DNA of 64,000 bases. Source: Streptomyces ochraceiscleroticus. GTDB lineage: Bacteria > Actinomycetota > Actinomycetes > Streptomycetales > Streptomycetaceae. Every line of letters starts with the position of its first letter. Position 1 is the stretch's first letter. Positions 56,519 to 64,000 of the stretch are shown here, one piece after another. The notes under the pieces are model-generated. The model was not told the DNA's origin, searched no databases, and was given only the letters and a program-made list of their open reading frames with translations. A program made the position numbers and the translations under genes. The DNA lies in contig NZ_JOAX01000007.1 of NCBI RefSeq assembly GCF_000720485.1, positions 62,001 through 126,000 on the forward strand, given 5' to 3'.

Positions 56519-56713
56519 ATGAAGATCACCGTGGACCAGGAAGCGTGCTGCGGCAGCGGGTTGTGTGTGCTCAGGGCCGATCAGGTCTTTGACCAGCGGG
56601 AGGAGGACGGTGTCGTGATGCTTCTGGAGGAGGCGCCGTCGCCAGAGGACTTCGAAGAGGTGCGCGCCGCGGCCGCGGGGTGCCCGACCGGAGCCATCCG
56701 ACTCGCGGAATGA
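56519..56713 (+). CDS. [3Fe-4S]-type ferredoxin
   Basis: A 64-aa protein from ATG 56519 behind GAGGAGG. The pattern C10-x5-C16 (ACCGSGLCVLRADQVF) and the C-terminal GCPTGAI give three cluster Cys, with a Gly at the fourth site, as in P450 redox partners. Cys11 is an extra. Its TGA overlaps the start of the TetR gene (ATGA). Confidence 0.93.
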   Translation: MKITVDQEACCGSGLCVLRADQVFDQREEDGVVMLLEEAPSPEDFEEVRAAAAGCPTGAIRLAE

Positions 56714-57390
56714 GGACCCCAGCGCCGGCCGCCCCGCCGTCCCCCCGCTCCGTGGTCGCGCGGAACAAGCTCATGCGCACCGCGGAGCGGCTCTATGCCG
56801 AGAAGGGCTTCGCGAACGTCTCGGTCCGGCAGATCAGCGAGGCGGCCGGCCAGCGCAACAACTCCGCGGTGCAGTACCACTTCAACGGCCGTGACGAGCT
56901 CATCAAGGCGATCCTGTCGAGCTACACGGACGTCATCGAGGAGCGCCGCATCGCCATGGTGGAGGCGCTGCTCGGCACGGAACGGGCGGTGACGCGGGAG
57001 GAGCACTTCGCGTGCCTCATCCTGCCGGGCGTCGAGTACCACATCGAAGCGGCCGCGCCGACCTGGGGCGCGCGCTTCTTCGCCCAGGCGATCGTCGAAC
57101 CGGCGCTGCGGGAGTACGTGATCCAGGAGCAGCTCAACACGCCGTCGCTGCGCATCCTCAACACCCACGGCGCGGTGCGGAGGAAGGACTTCGCGCCCGG
57201 ACTGTTCCAGCGGTACAGCGCGATGGTGCGGCAGCTCAGCGTGCACGCCTTCGCGGAGCTGGAGTACGACCTGGCGAACGGCCGGATCGAGCAGCGGGAG
57301 GCGGAGGCGCGCTGGCGGCTGCTGGGGCAGGACCTCATCACTTCACTGTGCGGGCTCTCCTCCGCCCTGCTCGGCGAGGCCGGGCGGTAG
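56710..57390 (+). CDS. TetR-family transcriptional regulator
   Basis: A 226-aa protein from ATG 56710, overlapping the ferredoxin stop. The HTH lies at about residues 22-65: LMRTAERLYAEKGFANVSVR, QISEAAGQRNNSAVQYHFN and GRDELIKAIL. The C-terminal ligand-binding domain has no recognised specificity. Third gene of the P450 operon, it is the obvious candidate for the nested palindrome at 55192-55215 and would repress its own operon until an effector (perhaps the P450 substrate) binds. Confidence 0.92.
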   Translation: MRTPAPAAPPSPRSVVARNKLMRTAERLYAEKGFANVSVRQISEAAGQRNNSAVQYHFNGRDELIKAILSSYTDVIEERRIAMVEALLGTERAVTREEHFACLILPGVEYHIEAAAPTWGARFFAQAIVEPALREYVIQEQLNTPSLRILNTHGAVRRKDFAPGLFQRYSAMVRQLSVHAFAELEYDLANGRIEQREAEARWRLLGQDLITSLCGLSSALLGEAGR

Positions 57391-57407
57391 GAGCCCACGT
57401 TCAGGGC

Positions 57408-57902
57408 TCACCGCAGGCCCAGCCGGGCGGCCGCCGTGTCGCCGCGGTAGCCGACCGGGCGGATGCCGGTGGCGGCGGCCAGCCCGTACGGCGGCATGTC
57501 GACATAGATCGTCTCGTACGCGCCCGCCCGCACGGTGTAGTTCTCGTGGAAAATGCCCACGGCGCCGCGGCTCTCCCGGACCCGCCGGTTGAACGCCGCC
57601 CACGCGGGCCGGTGCTGCCACTGCGCGTCCGAGGCGTACGCGAGCAGCTTCTCCTGCGACTCCCAGTACTGGATCACCTCGATCACCCGGGGCGGGCCCA
57701 GCCGGGTCCGGGAGCCCAGCAGGCCACTGTCCCGGGCGGCCAGCAGCTCTCTGATCACCGGCCCCGTCGCCCGGCTCACCGGCACCCAGTCCCGCAGCGC
57801 ACGGAGCCGGTTGATGCGCATGCCGACGATGAAGACGACCAGGTCACCGGTGGCTGCCGCGGTGTTGCGGCCGAGCTCCGGCGGCGGTGTACGAGAGGTC
57901 AC
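57408..57902 (-). CDS. DUF4188 domain-containing protein coupled to the PKS-NRPS
   Basis: A 164-aa protein from GTG 57902, which overlaps the synthase stop (GTGA), so it is translated together with the synthase. It has the DUF4188 pattern DLVVFIVGMRINRLRALRDW, PPRVIEVIQYWESQEKLLAY, HRPAWAAFNRRV and FHENYTVRAGAYETIYVDMP. These proteins are related to dimeric alpha/beta-barrel monooxygenase/aldoxime dehydratase-like folds; activity is unknown. Its coupling suggests a role in tailoring or release of the product. Confidence 0.82.
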   Translation of the reverse strand: MTSRTPPPELGRNTAAATGDLVVFIVGMRINRLRALRDWVPVSRATGPVIRELLAARDSGLLGSRTRLGPPRVIEVIQYWESQEKLLAYASDAQWQHRPAWAAFNRRVRESRGAVGIFHENYTVRAGAYETIYVDMPPYGLAAATGIRPVGYRGDTAAARLGLR

Positions 57903-60900
57903 GCGGGCACCCCGCACTCCGCGCCCGCCAGGGCCTCGCGGGCGAGCCGGGCGTTGTGGCCGAGGTGCGCGGAGTCGAGCAGCTCGTCGTGTGTGCCGGA
58001 GCCGTCGAGCCGGACCGTGCCGGCACGGGAACTCTCCTGCCAGCCGGCCCGTTTGCCCAGTACGTACGGCAGTCCACTCCGCTCGGCGGCGATCACCGTG
58101 ATCGGTGCGGCGACCGTGCCGAGATTCGGCGTGCGGCAGCAGTAGGCGAGGTAGTCCCGGGCCTGGTCAAGGGTCTCCTCAGCGAGCGGACCGGCGCCCA
58201 GCCGGTCGCGCAGCCCCGCCTCGAAGCGGGCCAGCTCCTCCGCGCCCAGCGGCCCGGCCGCGGTGAAGCGATAGGAGTCCAGCAGGACCAGCCGGGACAC
58301 CTCCCTCCCCCGCCGTTCGAGCTCCTTGGCCACTTCGAAGGCGAGATTGCCGCCGAGCGAGTAGCCGAGGAGGGCGCACGGCCCGTCCGGCCGGAGGGAG
58401 ACGATCAGGTCGGCATAGCGGGCGGCCTTGTCCTCGTCGGGGAGAGAGTCGGGGAGGGAGGGGAGGTAGTCGAACGCGACGACGTGGAAGTCGGGCAGGT
58501 GCGTGGCCAGTTCGCGGTAGGCCGCGCCGTGGCCGCCCGCCGGCGGGAAGCAGAAGACCGTCCGGTCCGGTGCCGGGTCGTCGGGGCCGAAGCGGATGCA
58601 GGGCGGGGCGTCACCGGCTTCGCCCGCCACCACCTGCTCGACGGCGCGGGCCATGCCGCGCAGCGTGGTGTCCTTGAACAGCCGGCCGACGGGGATCTCG
58701 CAGCCGTACTCGGTACGCAGGTGATGGATCAGCTCGATGAGGGTGAGCGAGCTGCCGCCCGCCTCGAAGAAGTCATGGCGCGGGCCGAGGAGTTCGCCGC
58801 CGAGCAGGGCCTGCCAGTGCGCGGCCATCCGTGCCTCGTAGGGCGTGGCCGGCGCTTCGGGGGCCCGGTCCGCCGGCTCGTACGCAGGCGCGGGGAGCGC
58901 GGCGGTGTCGACCTTGCCGTTCGCCGTCAGCGGCAGCGCAGGCAGCGCCACGAAGTGGGACGGGATCATGTACGCGGGGAGGTGGTCGGCGAGCTTCCGG
59001 CGCAGCTCGCCCCGGTCCACCCGCGCCCCGTCGTCCGGTACGTAGTAGGCGCACAGGGTGTTGTCGCCGCCGTCGGTCCGGCGGGTGGTGACATGGACCT
59101 GGCGCAGCGCCGCGCAGCGGGACAGCTGGGTCTCGACCTCGCCGGTCTCCACGCGATGGCCGCGCACCTTGACCTGGCGGTCCGCGCGCCCCAGCAGCTG
59201 GACCGTGCCGTCCGCCGACCAGCGGGCCAGGTCGCCGGTGCGGCAGAGCCGGCGCGGTGCCCCGTCCAGCGTGCGGGTGGGGAAGCGGCGTGCGGTCTCC
59301 TCCGGGTCGCCGAGGTAGCCGGTCGCGACGCCGGCGCCGCCGATGAAGAGCTCGCCGGTCACGCCGGGCGGCACCGGCTCGCCGTACCGGTCGAGGAGGT
59401 ACAGCTCGCAGTTGGGCAGCGGGCGGCCGATGGGGACCGTCGCGCCCGGTGCGAGGCCGTCCACCGGGCCTTCGAAGTACGCGCTGTCGATGGTGGCCTC
59501 GGTCAGCCCGTACGAGTTGACCAGGCGGGTCCGCGGCCCGCACAGGGCGCGCAGCCGCCGGTGCTCGCCCGCCCGCCAGGTGTCCGAGCCGACGATGAGC
59601 AGGCGCAGGAAGTCCAGCCGCAGCCCGGCCGCCTCGCAGTGGCCGATCAGGCCGCGGGCGATGGCCGGGACGAACTCGGCGCAGTCGACCCGCTCCTCGG
59701 CCATGGTCCGGTACAGCCGGTGGGTGTCGAAGAGCAGGTCGCGGTCGGCGAGGAGCAGGGTGCCCCCGGAGCACAGCGCGCGCACCAGGTCGCCGGTGAA
59801 GACATCGAAGGACGGGGCGGCCATCTGGAGGTGGACGCCGGGCTCGTCGTCGAGGCGGTACTCGGCGCGCCAGGCGGCGTGCACGGCGGCGAGGTTGCGG
59901 TGGCTGACCCGGACGGCCTTGGGGCGGCCGGTCGAGCCGGAGGTGTGGAGGACGTAGGCGGGTGCGTCCAGGGCGATCAGCGGCTCCGTGTCCTCCGGCG
60001 CGGGCGCGTCCAGCTCGTCAAGCGTCACCACCTCGGGACCCTCCCGGTCGGGCTCGGCGGCCCGGTCGGCCACGACCAGGACCGCGCCGGCGTCCGCGAC
60101 CAGGCGGGCCGTCCGGTCGGCCGGGTGGCCGGGATCCAGCGGCAGGTAGCAGCCGCCGGCCCGCAGCACCGCGAGGAGGGTGACGATCAGCTCCGGCGAC
60201 TTGGCCATGCGGACGGCCACCACGGCGCCGTCGCGCACGCCCAGCGCGCGCAGCCGGCGGGCCGCCCGGCGGGACCGTGCGTCCAGGTCGGCGTATGTGA
60301 GCCGACGGGTTTCGCCGGCTGCCGCGGGGGCCACGACGGCGACGGCGCCGGGCCGTTCGGCGGCGCGCCGCCGGATGAGGTCGGGTACCGGCACCTCGTG
60401 GGCGGCGGTCCGGCCGGTCCCGCTCCACTGGGTCAGGATGCGGTCGCGCTCCTCGGTGCCGAGCAGGGGCAGCCGGGCGGCCGGTGCCTCGGCGGGGGCG
60501 CGGGTCAGCGCATCCAGCAGATTGAGGTAGTGCCCGGCCATCCGGCGGGCCGTCGCCGCGTGGAACAGGTCGGTGTTGTACTTCAACGCGCAGGTGAAGC
60601 GCCCGTCCGACGGCTCCTCGCAGGCCACCAGCGTCAACTCGAACTGCCCTTCCTGTTCCGGGAGTTGAATGTTCTCCGCCCGGTATCCCGACAGCTCTTC
60701 GCCGAGCTGGTGGGTGAGCAGGGCGAACATCGACTGGAACACGGCCGAGCGGCTGGCGTCGTGCGGCAGCCCCAGCTGCTCGACCAGGAGGACGAACGGG
60801 TACTCCTGATTGTCCAGGCCGCCCAGAACGGTGTCGCGGGTACGGGCCAGCAGCTCGGCCACGGAAGGGTCCCCGGCCAGGCTGACGTGGAGCGGCAGCG

Positions 60901-63900
60901 GGTTCACGAAGTAGCCGTAAACCCCGGTGTATTCCGGGCGGGTACGGCCGCTGACGGGGCTGCCGACGATGAGGTCGTCCTGGCCCGAGTAGCGGTGCAG
61001 CAGCAGGTAGTACGCGCTCAGCAGCACCATGAAGGGCGTGACGCCGTGGCGGAGCGACAGCGCCTGCACCCGTGCGCCGAGCGCGGCGTCGATCTCGAAG
61101 AATTCGGAGGCGCCGTGGTGGGTGGCCACCGCGGGGCGGGGCTTGTCCGTCGGCAGCTCCAGGTAGGGGATGCGCGCCGGCAGGTGCCCCCGCCAATAGT
61201 CGAGCATGCGCTGTGCCTCAGGGCCGGCGAGCAGGCTGTTCTGCTGATTGAGGAAGTCCAGGTACCGGGCGGGCAGCGGCGGGAGTTCGGCCGGCCTGCC
61301 GTGCAGCAGCGCGTCGTAGAGCGCGAACACCTCCTCGACGAAGGTGAAGACGGAGTGGGCGTCGGAGATGATGTGGTGGACGCCGTTGAGGGTCACCCAG
61401 CGGTCCGGAGCCAGCTTGTAGAGGCGGAGCCGGACCAGCGGGCCGCGCGTCAGGTCGTACGGCTTGCGGTACTCCTGGATCAGCCGTTCCCGTACGGCGT
61501 CCCAGTCCTCGCCCTGCACGTCGAACACGGCCACGTCGACCCGCGCCTCCGGGGAGACGCGCTGCACGGGCCGCCCCTCCTCCGCGACGAAGGTGGTCCG
61601 CAGGCACGGATGGCGTTCCACCAGGAGGCGGAAGGCGGTGACGAACAGGTCCGGGTCGAGTTCGCTGTGCACCAGCGTCGCGCCGCCGATGTTGTAGGCG
61701 TGCGCATCCGGGTCGAGTTCCCGGAGGAACCACAGCGCTTTCTGGTTGTACGTGAGGGGGTACCGCTCCTCGTCGATGTGCTGCTCCGCCGCGGGCGTGG
61801 CCTCGGGCCCGCCGGTCGCCAGCAGCCCTTCGTACAGCCGGGTGGTCAGCGCGTCGACCGGCTCGCCGCTGAGCAGCGCCACCACCGGGAGCGTGACGCC
61901 CAGCTCCGTGCCGGTCCTGGCGCGCAGCTCCATCGCCAGCAGGGAGTCGAGGCCCAGCGCGAGCAGCCCGGCCGCCGGGTCGACGCTTTCGCACGGAACG
62001 CCCAGCACGGCGGCGACCAGCTCGCCGAAGCGCTCCGTGATCAGGTGGCGGCGGGCCTCCTCGCCCTCCGTCGCGTGGAAGGTGTCCAGGAAGGTGCCGC
62101 GCACCTCGGTCGCCGGGGTGTCGGCGGCGGCCGCCGCCAGGTCGGCGACGAGCGGGGGCGGCGCGCTGTACCAGGCGGTGGCGGTCCGCCAGTCGGTCAC
62201 GGTGGCGACGGCGAGCTGCGCCCGCTCCTGGCCGATGGTGCGCTCCAGTACGGCCATGCCGGCGGCGGGCGAGAGCGGGTTCATGCCGCGTGCCGTGCGG
62301 TAGTGCTCCGCGAGGCCGCGCTCCTCGATCATGCCGGCGTCCCAGGGGCCCCAGCCCAGGCTGAGCGCGGGCAGGCCGCGGGATCTGCGGTGGTGGGCGA
62401 GCGCGTCCAGGAAGGCGTTGCCGGCCGCGTAGTTGGTCTGTCCGGCGGTGGTCATCAGAGCCGCGATGGAGCCGAAGAGGACGAAGTGGTCGAGCGGTTC
62501 GTCGCGCAGGTGGTGGTGGAGCAGCCAGCCGCCGGCCACCTTGGGGGCGTACGCGGCGTCGAATGCCGCCCGATCCATCCCCGGTACCAGGGCGTCCCTG
62601 ACTTCCCCGGCGAGGTGGAACACGCCGCGGATGGGCGGCAGTTGACGACTTCTGCGGTCCGCCAGCCAGTCGGTCAGCGCCGTCTCGTCGGTGATGTCCA
62701 GCGGGGCCGGGGCCGGTTGGGCGCCGAGCGCCTCCAGCTCCTTGAGGAAGGCGATCCGCTGCCCGGCGGGGGTTCCAGGGTCAATGCCGTGCCACTCCGT
62801 ACGCTCGGGCAGCGGGGTGCGGCCCACCAGGATCAGCCGGCGGGCGCCGCGCTCCACAAGAGTGCGGCAGAGCACCTGGCCGAGCGCGCCGAACGCACCC
62901 GTGACCAGATAGTCGGCATCGGGGCGCAGCCGCAGCGGCAGCGGGCGCGTGAGGCCGGCGGGCGGGCGGAGTCGGCTGGTGCGGCGCCGGCCGCCGCGCA
63001 GCGCGATCTCCTCGTCGCCGGTAGTGGCGAGCTCGCGCCGGAGCGCCTCGGCCTCCCCCTCGGCGGGCGCGGCCGGGAGATCGATCAACTTGCCGCGCTG
63101 CGCGGTGAGTTCCTGCTGCCACAGGACCCGCCCGAGGCCCCAGGCGGCGGCGCCCAGCGGTTCGACGGGGTCTCCGGCGGCCACGGCCTGGGTGCCACGG
63201 GTGACGATGTGCAGCCGCGCGCCGGGCTGCGCGTCCGGCAACAGCCGCGCGAGGTGGACCAGCGAGTACGCGCCGAGTCCTGTGCAGCGGTTCAGTTCCG
63301 TACGGGTGACTTCATCCAACGGCGGCAGGTCCAGGTTCCACATGTGGACGACGGCGTCGAAGGGCGCGTCGAGGTCGGCGAAGAGGCGGGTCAGGTCCTC
63401 GGGCGAGTCGGGCCGGACCGTGGATTCCTCCGGGCCGTGGGTGTAGCGCGTACCGGGCCGCACCAGGTGGCAGCGTCCGCCGCCGGCCCGCGTGAGCCCG
63501 GCCAGTTGCTCGGCGAGCGGGCCCGCGTCGGCGAGGATCAGCAGGTCACCGGGGCAATTCACGTTCTCCGGCAGGCTGTCGGCGTCGGTCCAGACGACCT
63601 CGGCCAGCCAGTTGTCGATCGTGCTGAGGCCGACCGAGGCCGCGGCGCGTTCGACGTCCGCCGCCCGGAAGCCGGCGATCCGGCCCAGTGGGGTGCCGTC
63701 CTCGGTGTACAGCGCGAGGTCGCCGGTGATCTCGTCGGCGTCCTGGCGGGTGAGCGTGGCGTGCACCCAGAACGGCCGGTCGCCGACCGGGTCGAGGCGT
63801 ACCTCGGCGATCGCGAGCGGCAGCCGGATGCCGCCGGACGCGCGGCCGTCCTCCGTCAGCAGGGTCGTCAGCAGGGCCTGGAAGGCTGCGTCGAGCAGGG

Positions 63901-64000
63901 CCGGGTGGCATTGGCTGTCCGCCGCTCCAGTGAGCCCGGCCGGCGGCCGGATACGGGCCAGCGCCTCACCGGGCCCGGTCCAGACCTCCTCGATGCCCTG
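57899..64000 (-). CDS. Hybrid PKS-NRPS, C-terminal part: DH-KR-ACP-C-A(Orn)-PCP-TE
   Basis: 2033 codons are visible; the frame stays open past the right edge, where a KS and AT are expected. Residues are counted from the window edge. DH C-half (1-120, HPALLDAAFQALLTTLL); KR with VTGAFGALGQVLCRTLVERG near 370 and active Tyr in NYAAGNAF near 535; ACP GLDSLLAMELRARTG near 685; C domain with HHIISDA near 870; A domain with HTSGSTGRPKAVRVSHRNL near 1290, YGLTEATIDS near 1435 and RTGDLARWSADG near 1515; PCP EAGGSSLTLIEL near 1690; TE with GYSLGGNLAFEV near 1840. A-domain code by eye D-V-G-E-I-G-S-I-D-K, the published ornithine code. Ends coupled to the DUF4188 gene. Confidence 0.9.
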   Translation of the reverse strand, partial: QGIEEVWTGPGEALARIRPPAGLTGAADSQCHPALLDAAFQALLTTLLTEDGRASGGIRLPLAIAEVRLDPVGDRPFWVHATLTRQDADEITGDLALYTEDGTPLGRIAGFRAADVERAAASVGLSTIDNWLAEVVWTDADSLPENVNCPGDLLILADAGPLAEQLAGLTRAGGGRCHLVRPGTRYTHGPEESTVRPDSPEDLTRLFADLDAPFDAVVHMWNLDLPPLDEVTRTELNRCTGLGAYSLVHLARLLPDAQPGARLHIVTRGTQAVAAGDPVEPLGAAAWGLGRVLWQQELTAQRGKLIDLPAAPAEGEAEALRRELATTGDEEIALRGGRRRTSRLRPPAGLTRPLPLRLRPDADYLVTGAFGALGQVLCRTLVERGARRLILVGRTPLPERTEWHGIDPGTPAGQRIAFLKELEALGAQPAPAPLDITDETALTDWLADRRSRQLPPIRGVFHLAGEVRDALVPGMDRAAFDAAYAPKVAGGWLLHHHLRDEPLDHFVLFGSIAALMTTAGQTNYAAGNAFLDALAHHRRSRGLPALSLGWGPWDAGMIEERGLAEHYRTARGMNPLSPAAGMAVLERTIGQERAQLAVATVTDWRTATAWYSAPPPLVADLAAAAADTPATEVRGTFLDTFHATEGEEARRHLITERFGELVAAVLGVPCESVDPAAGLLALGLDSLLAMELRARTGTELGVTLPVVALLSGEPVDALTTRLYEGLLATGGPEATPAAEQHIDEERYPLTYNQKALWFLRELDPDAHAYNIGGATLVHSELDPDLFVTAFRLLVERHPCLRTTFVAEEGRPVQRVSPEARVDVAVFDVQGEDWDAVRERLIQEYRKPYDLTRGPLVRLRLYKLAPDRWVTLNGVHHIISDAHSVFTFVEEVFALYDALLHGRPAELPPLPARYLDFLNQQNSLLAGPEAQRMLDYWRGHLPARIPYLELPTDKPRPAVATHHGASEFFEIDAALGARVQALSLRHGVTPFMVLLSAYYLLLHRYSGQDDLIVGSPVSGRTRPEYTGVYGYFVNPLPLHVSLAGDPSVAELLARTRDTVLGGLDNQEYPFVLLVEQLGLPHDASRSAVFQSMFALLTHQLGEELSGYRAENIQLPEQEGQFELTLVACEEPSDGRFTCALKYNTDLFHAATARRMAGHYLNLLDALTRAPAEAPAARLPLLGTEERDRILTQWSGTGRTAAHEVPVPDLIRRRAAERPGAVAVVAPAAAGETRRLTYADLDARSRRAARRLRALGVRDGAVVAVRMAKSPELIVTLLAVLRAGGCYLPLDPGHPADRTARLVADAGAVLVVADRAAEPDREGPEVVTLDELDAPAPEDTEPLIALDAPAYVLHTSGSTGRPKAVRVSHRNLAAVHAAWRAEYRLDDEPGVHLQMAAPSFDVFTGDLVRALCSGGTLLLADRDLLFDTHRLYRTMAEERVDCAEFVPAIARGLIGHCEAAGLRLDFLRLLIVGSDTWRAGEHRRLRALCGPRTRLVNSYGLTEATIDSAYFEGPVDGLAPGATVPIGRPLPNCELYLLDRYGEPVPPGVTGELFIGGAGVATGYLGDPEETARRFPTRTLDGAPRRLCRTGDLARWSADGTVQLLGRADRQVKVRGHRVETGEVETQLSRCAALRQVHVTTRRTDGGDNTLCAYYVPDDGARVDRGELRRKLADHLPAYMIPSHFVALPALPLTANGKVDTAALPAPAYEPADRAPEAPATPYEARMAAHWQALLGGELLGPRHDFFEAGGSSLTLIELIHHLRTEYGCEIPVGRLFKDTTLRGMARAVEQVVAGEAGDAPPCIRFGPDDPAPDRTVFCFPPAGGHGAAYRELATHLPDFHVVAFDYLPSLPDSLPDEDKAARYADLIVSLRPDGPCALLGYSLGGNLAFEVAKELERRGREVSRLVLLDSYRFTAAGPLGAEELARFEAGLRDRLGAGPLAEETLDQARDYLAYCCRTPNLGTVAAPITVIAAERSGLPYVLGKRAGWQESSRAGTVRLDGSGTHDELLDSAHLGHNARLAREALAGAECGVPA

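Overview
The window is high-GC actinobacterial DNA, most likely a Streptomyces chromosome. Evidence: GC near 70%, frequent GTG/TTG starts, ATGA/GTGA-type gene overlaps, a Cys-rich leader peptide before a sulfonate transporter, a DasR-like operator before a chitobiose-type ABC operon, and a PKS-NRPS megasynthase. I see no tRNA, rRNA or CRISPR array.

Region 1 (1-14851, minus strand) is one tightly coupled exopolysaccharide operon. In reading order it encodes a polyprenyl-phosphate sugar-1-phosphate transferase, a nucleotide-sugar dehydrogenase, a GT4 glycosyltransferase, two Wzz-type chain-length proteins, an AsnB-like amidotransferase, a fused alcohol dehydrogenase/Gfo-Idh-MocA protein, a heparinase II/III-like lyase, a beta-helix lipoprotein and the start of a membrane protein. 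Together they look able to build, modify, export and trim a uronic-acid-containing, possibly amidated, polysaccharide.

Region 2 (about 15.4-44.3 kb) is accessory DNA. It lies downstream of an intact yjbQ gene (44337-44759) and holds three degenerate ~77-bp copies of what looks like the yjbQ 3' end (15382, 26630, 36143), all in the same orientation. I read this as repeated integration at one site. Module A (15.4-26.6 kb) carries an amidinotransferase, a GH63/GH13 pair, and a DyP peroxidase cassette with two unknown partners and a BASS transporter. Module B (26.6-36.1 kb) carries a six-gene candidate conflict locus: a CRP-type cyclic-nucleotide sensor, a class III nucleotidyl cyclase, a P-loop/HEAT protein, an SPFH-like protein, a small Pycsar-effector-like membrane protein and an M48 protease. 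Module C (36.1-44.3 kb) carries an orphan gene, a dead IS5-type transposase and a 1699-aa STAND ATPase resembling large defence NTPases. IS relics and a MITE lie at or inside the joints.

Region 3 (44.8-50.3 kb) holds a sulfonate ABC transporter with its leader peptide, a flavoprotein, a Sua5/YciO-like protein and a small membrane protein.

Region 4 (50.3-55.2 kb) is a sugar ABC operon ending in a cytoplasmic GH20 hexosaminidase, with operator-like palindromes upstream.

Region 5 (55.2-64 kb) has a divergent P450-ferredoxin-TetR operon with nested palindromic operators. Opposite it is the C-terminal two-thirds of a hybrid synthase (DH-KR-ACP-C-A-PCP-TE) whose adenylation code reads as ornithine. 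That is the layout of polycyclic tetramate macrolactam synthases. The synthase is translationally coupled to a DUF4188 gene.
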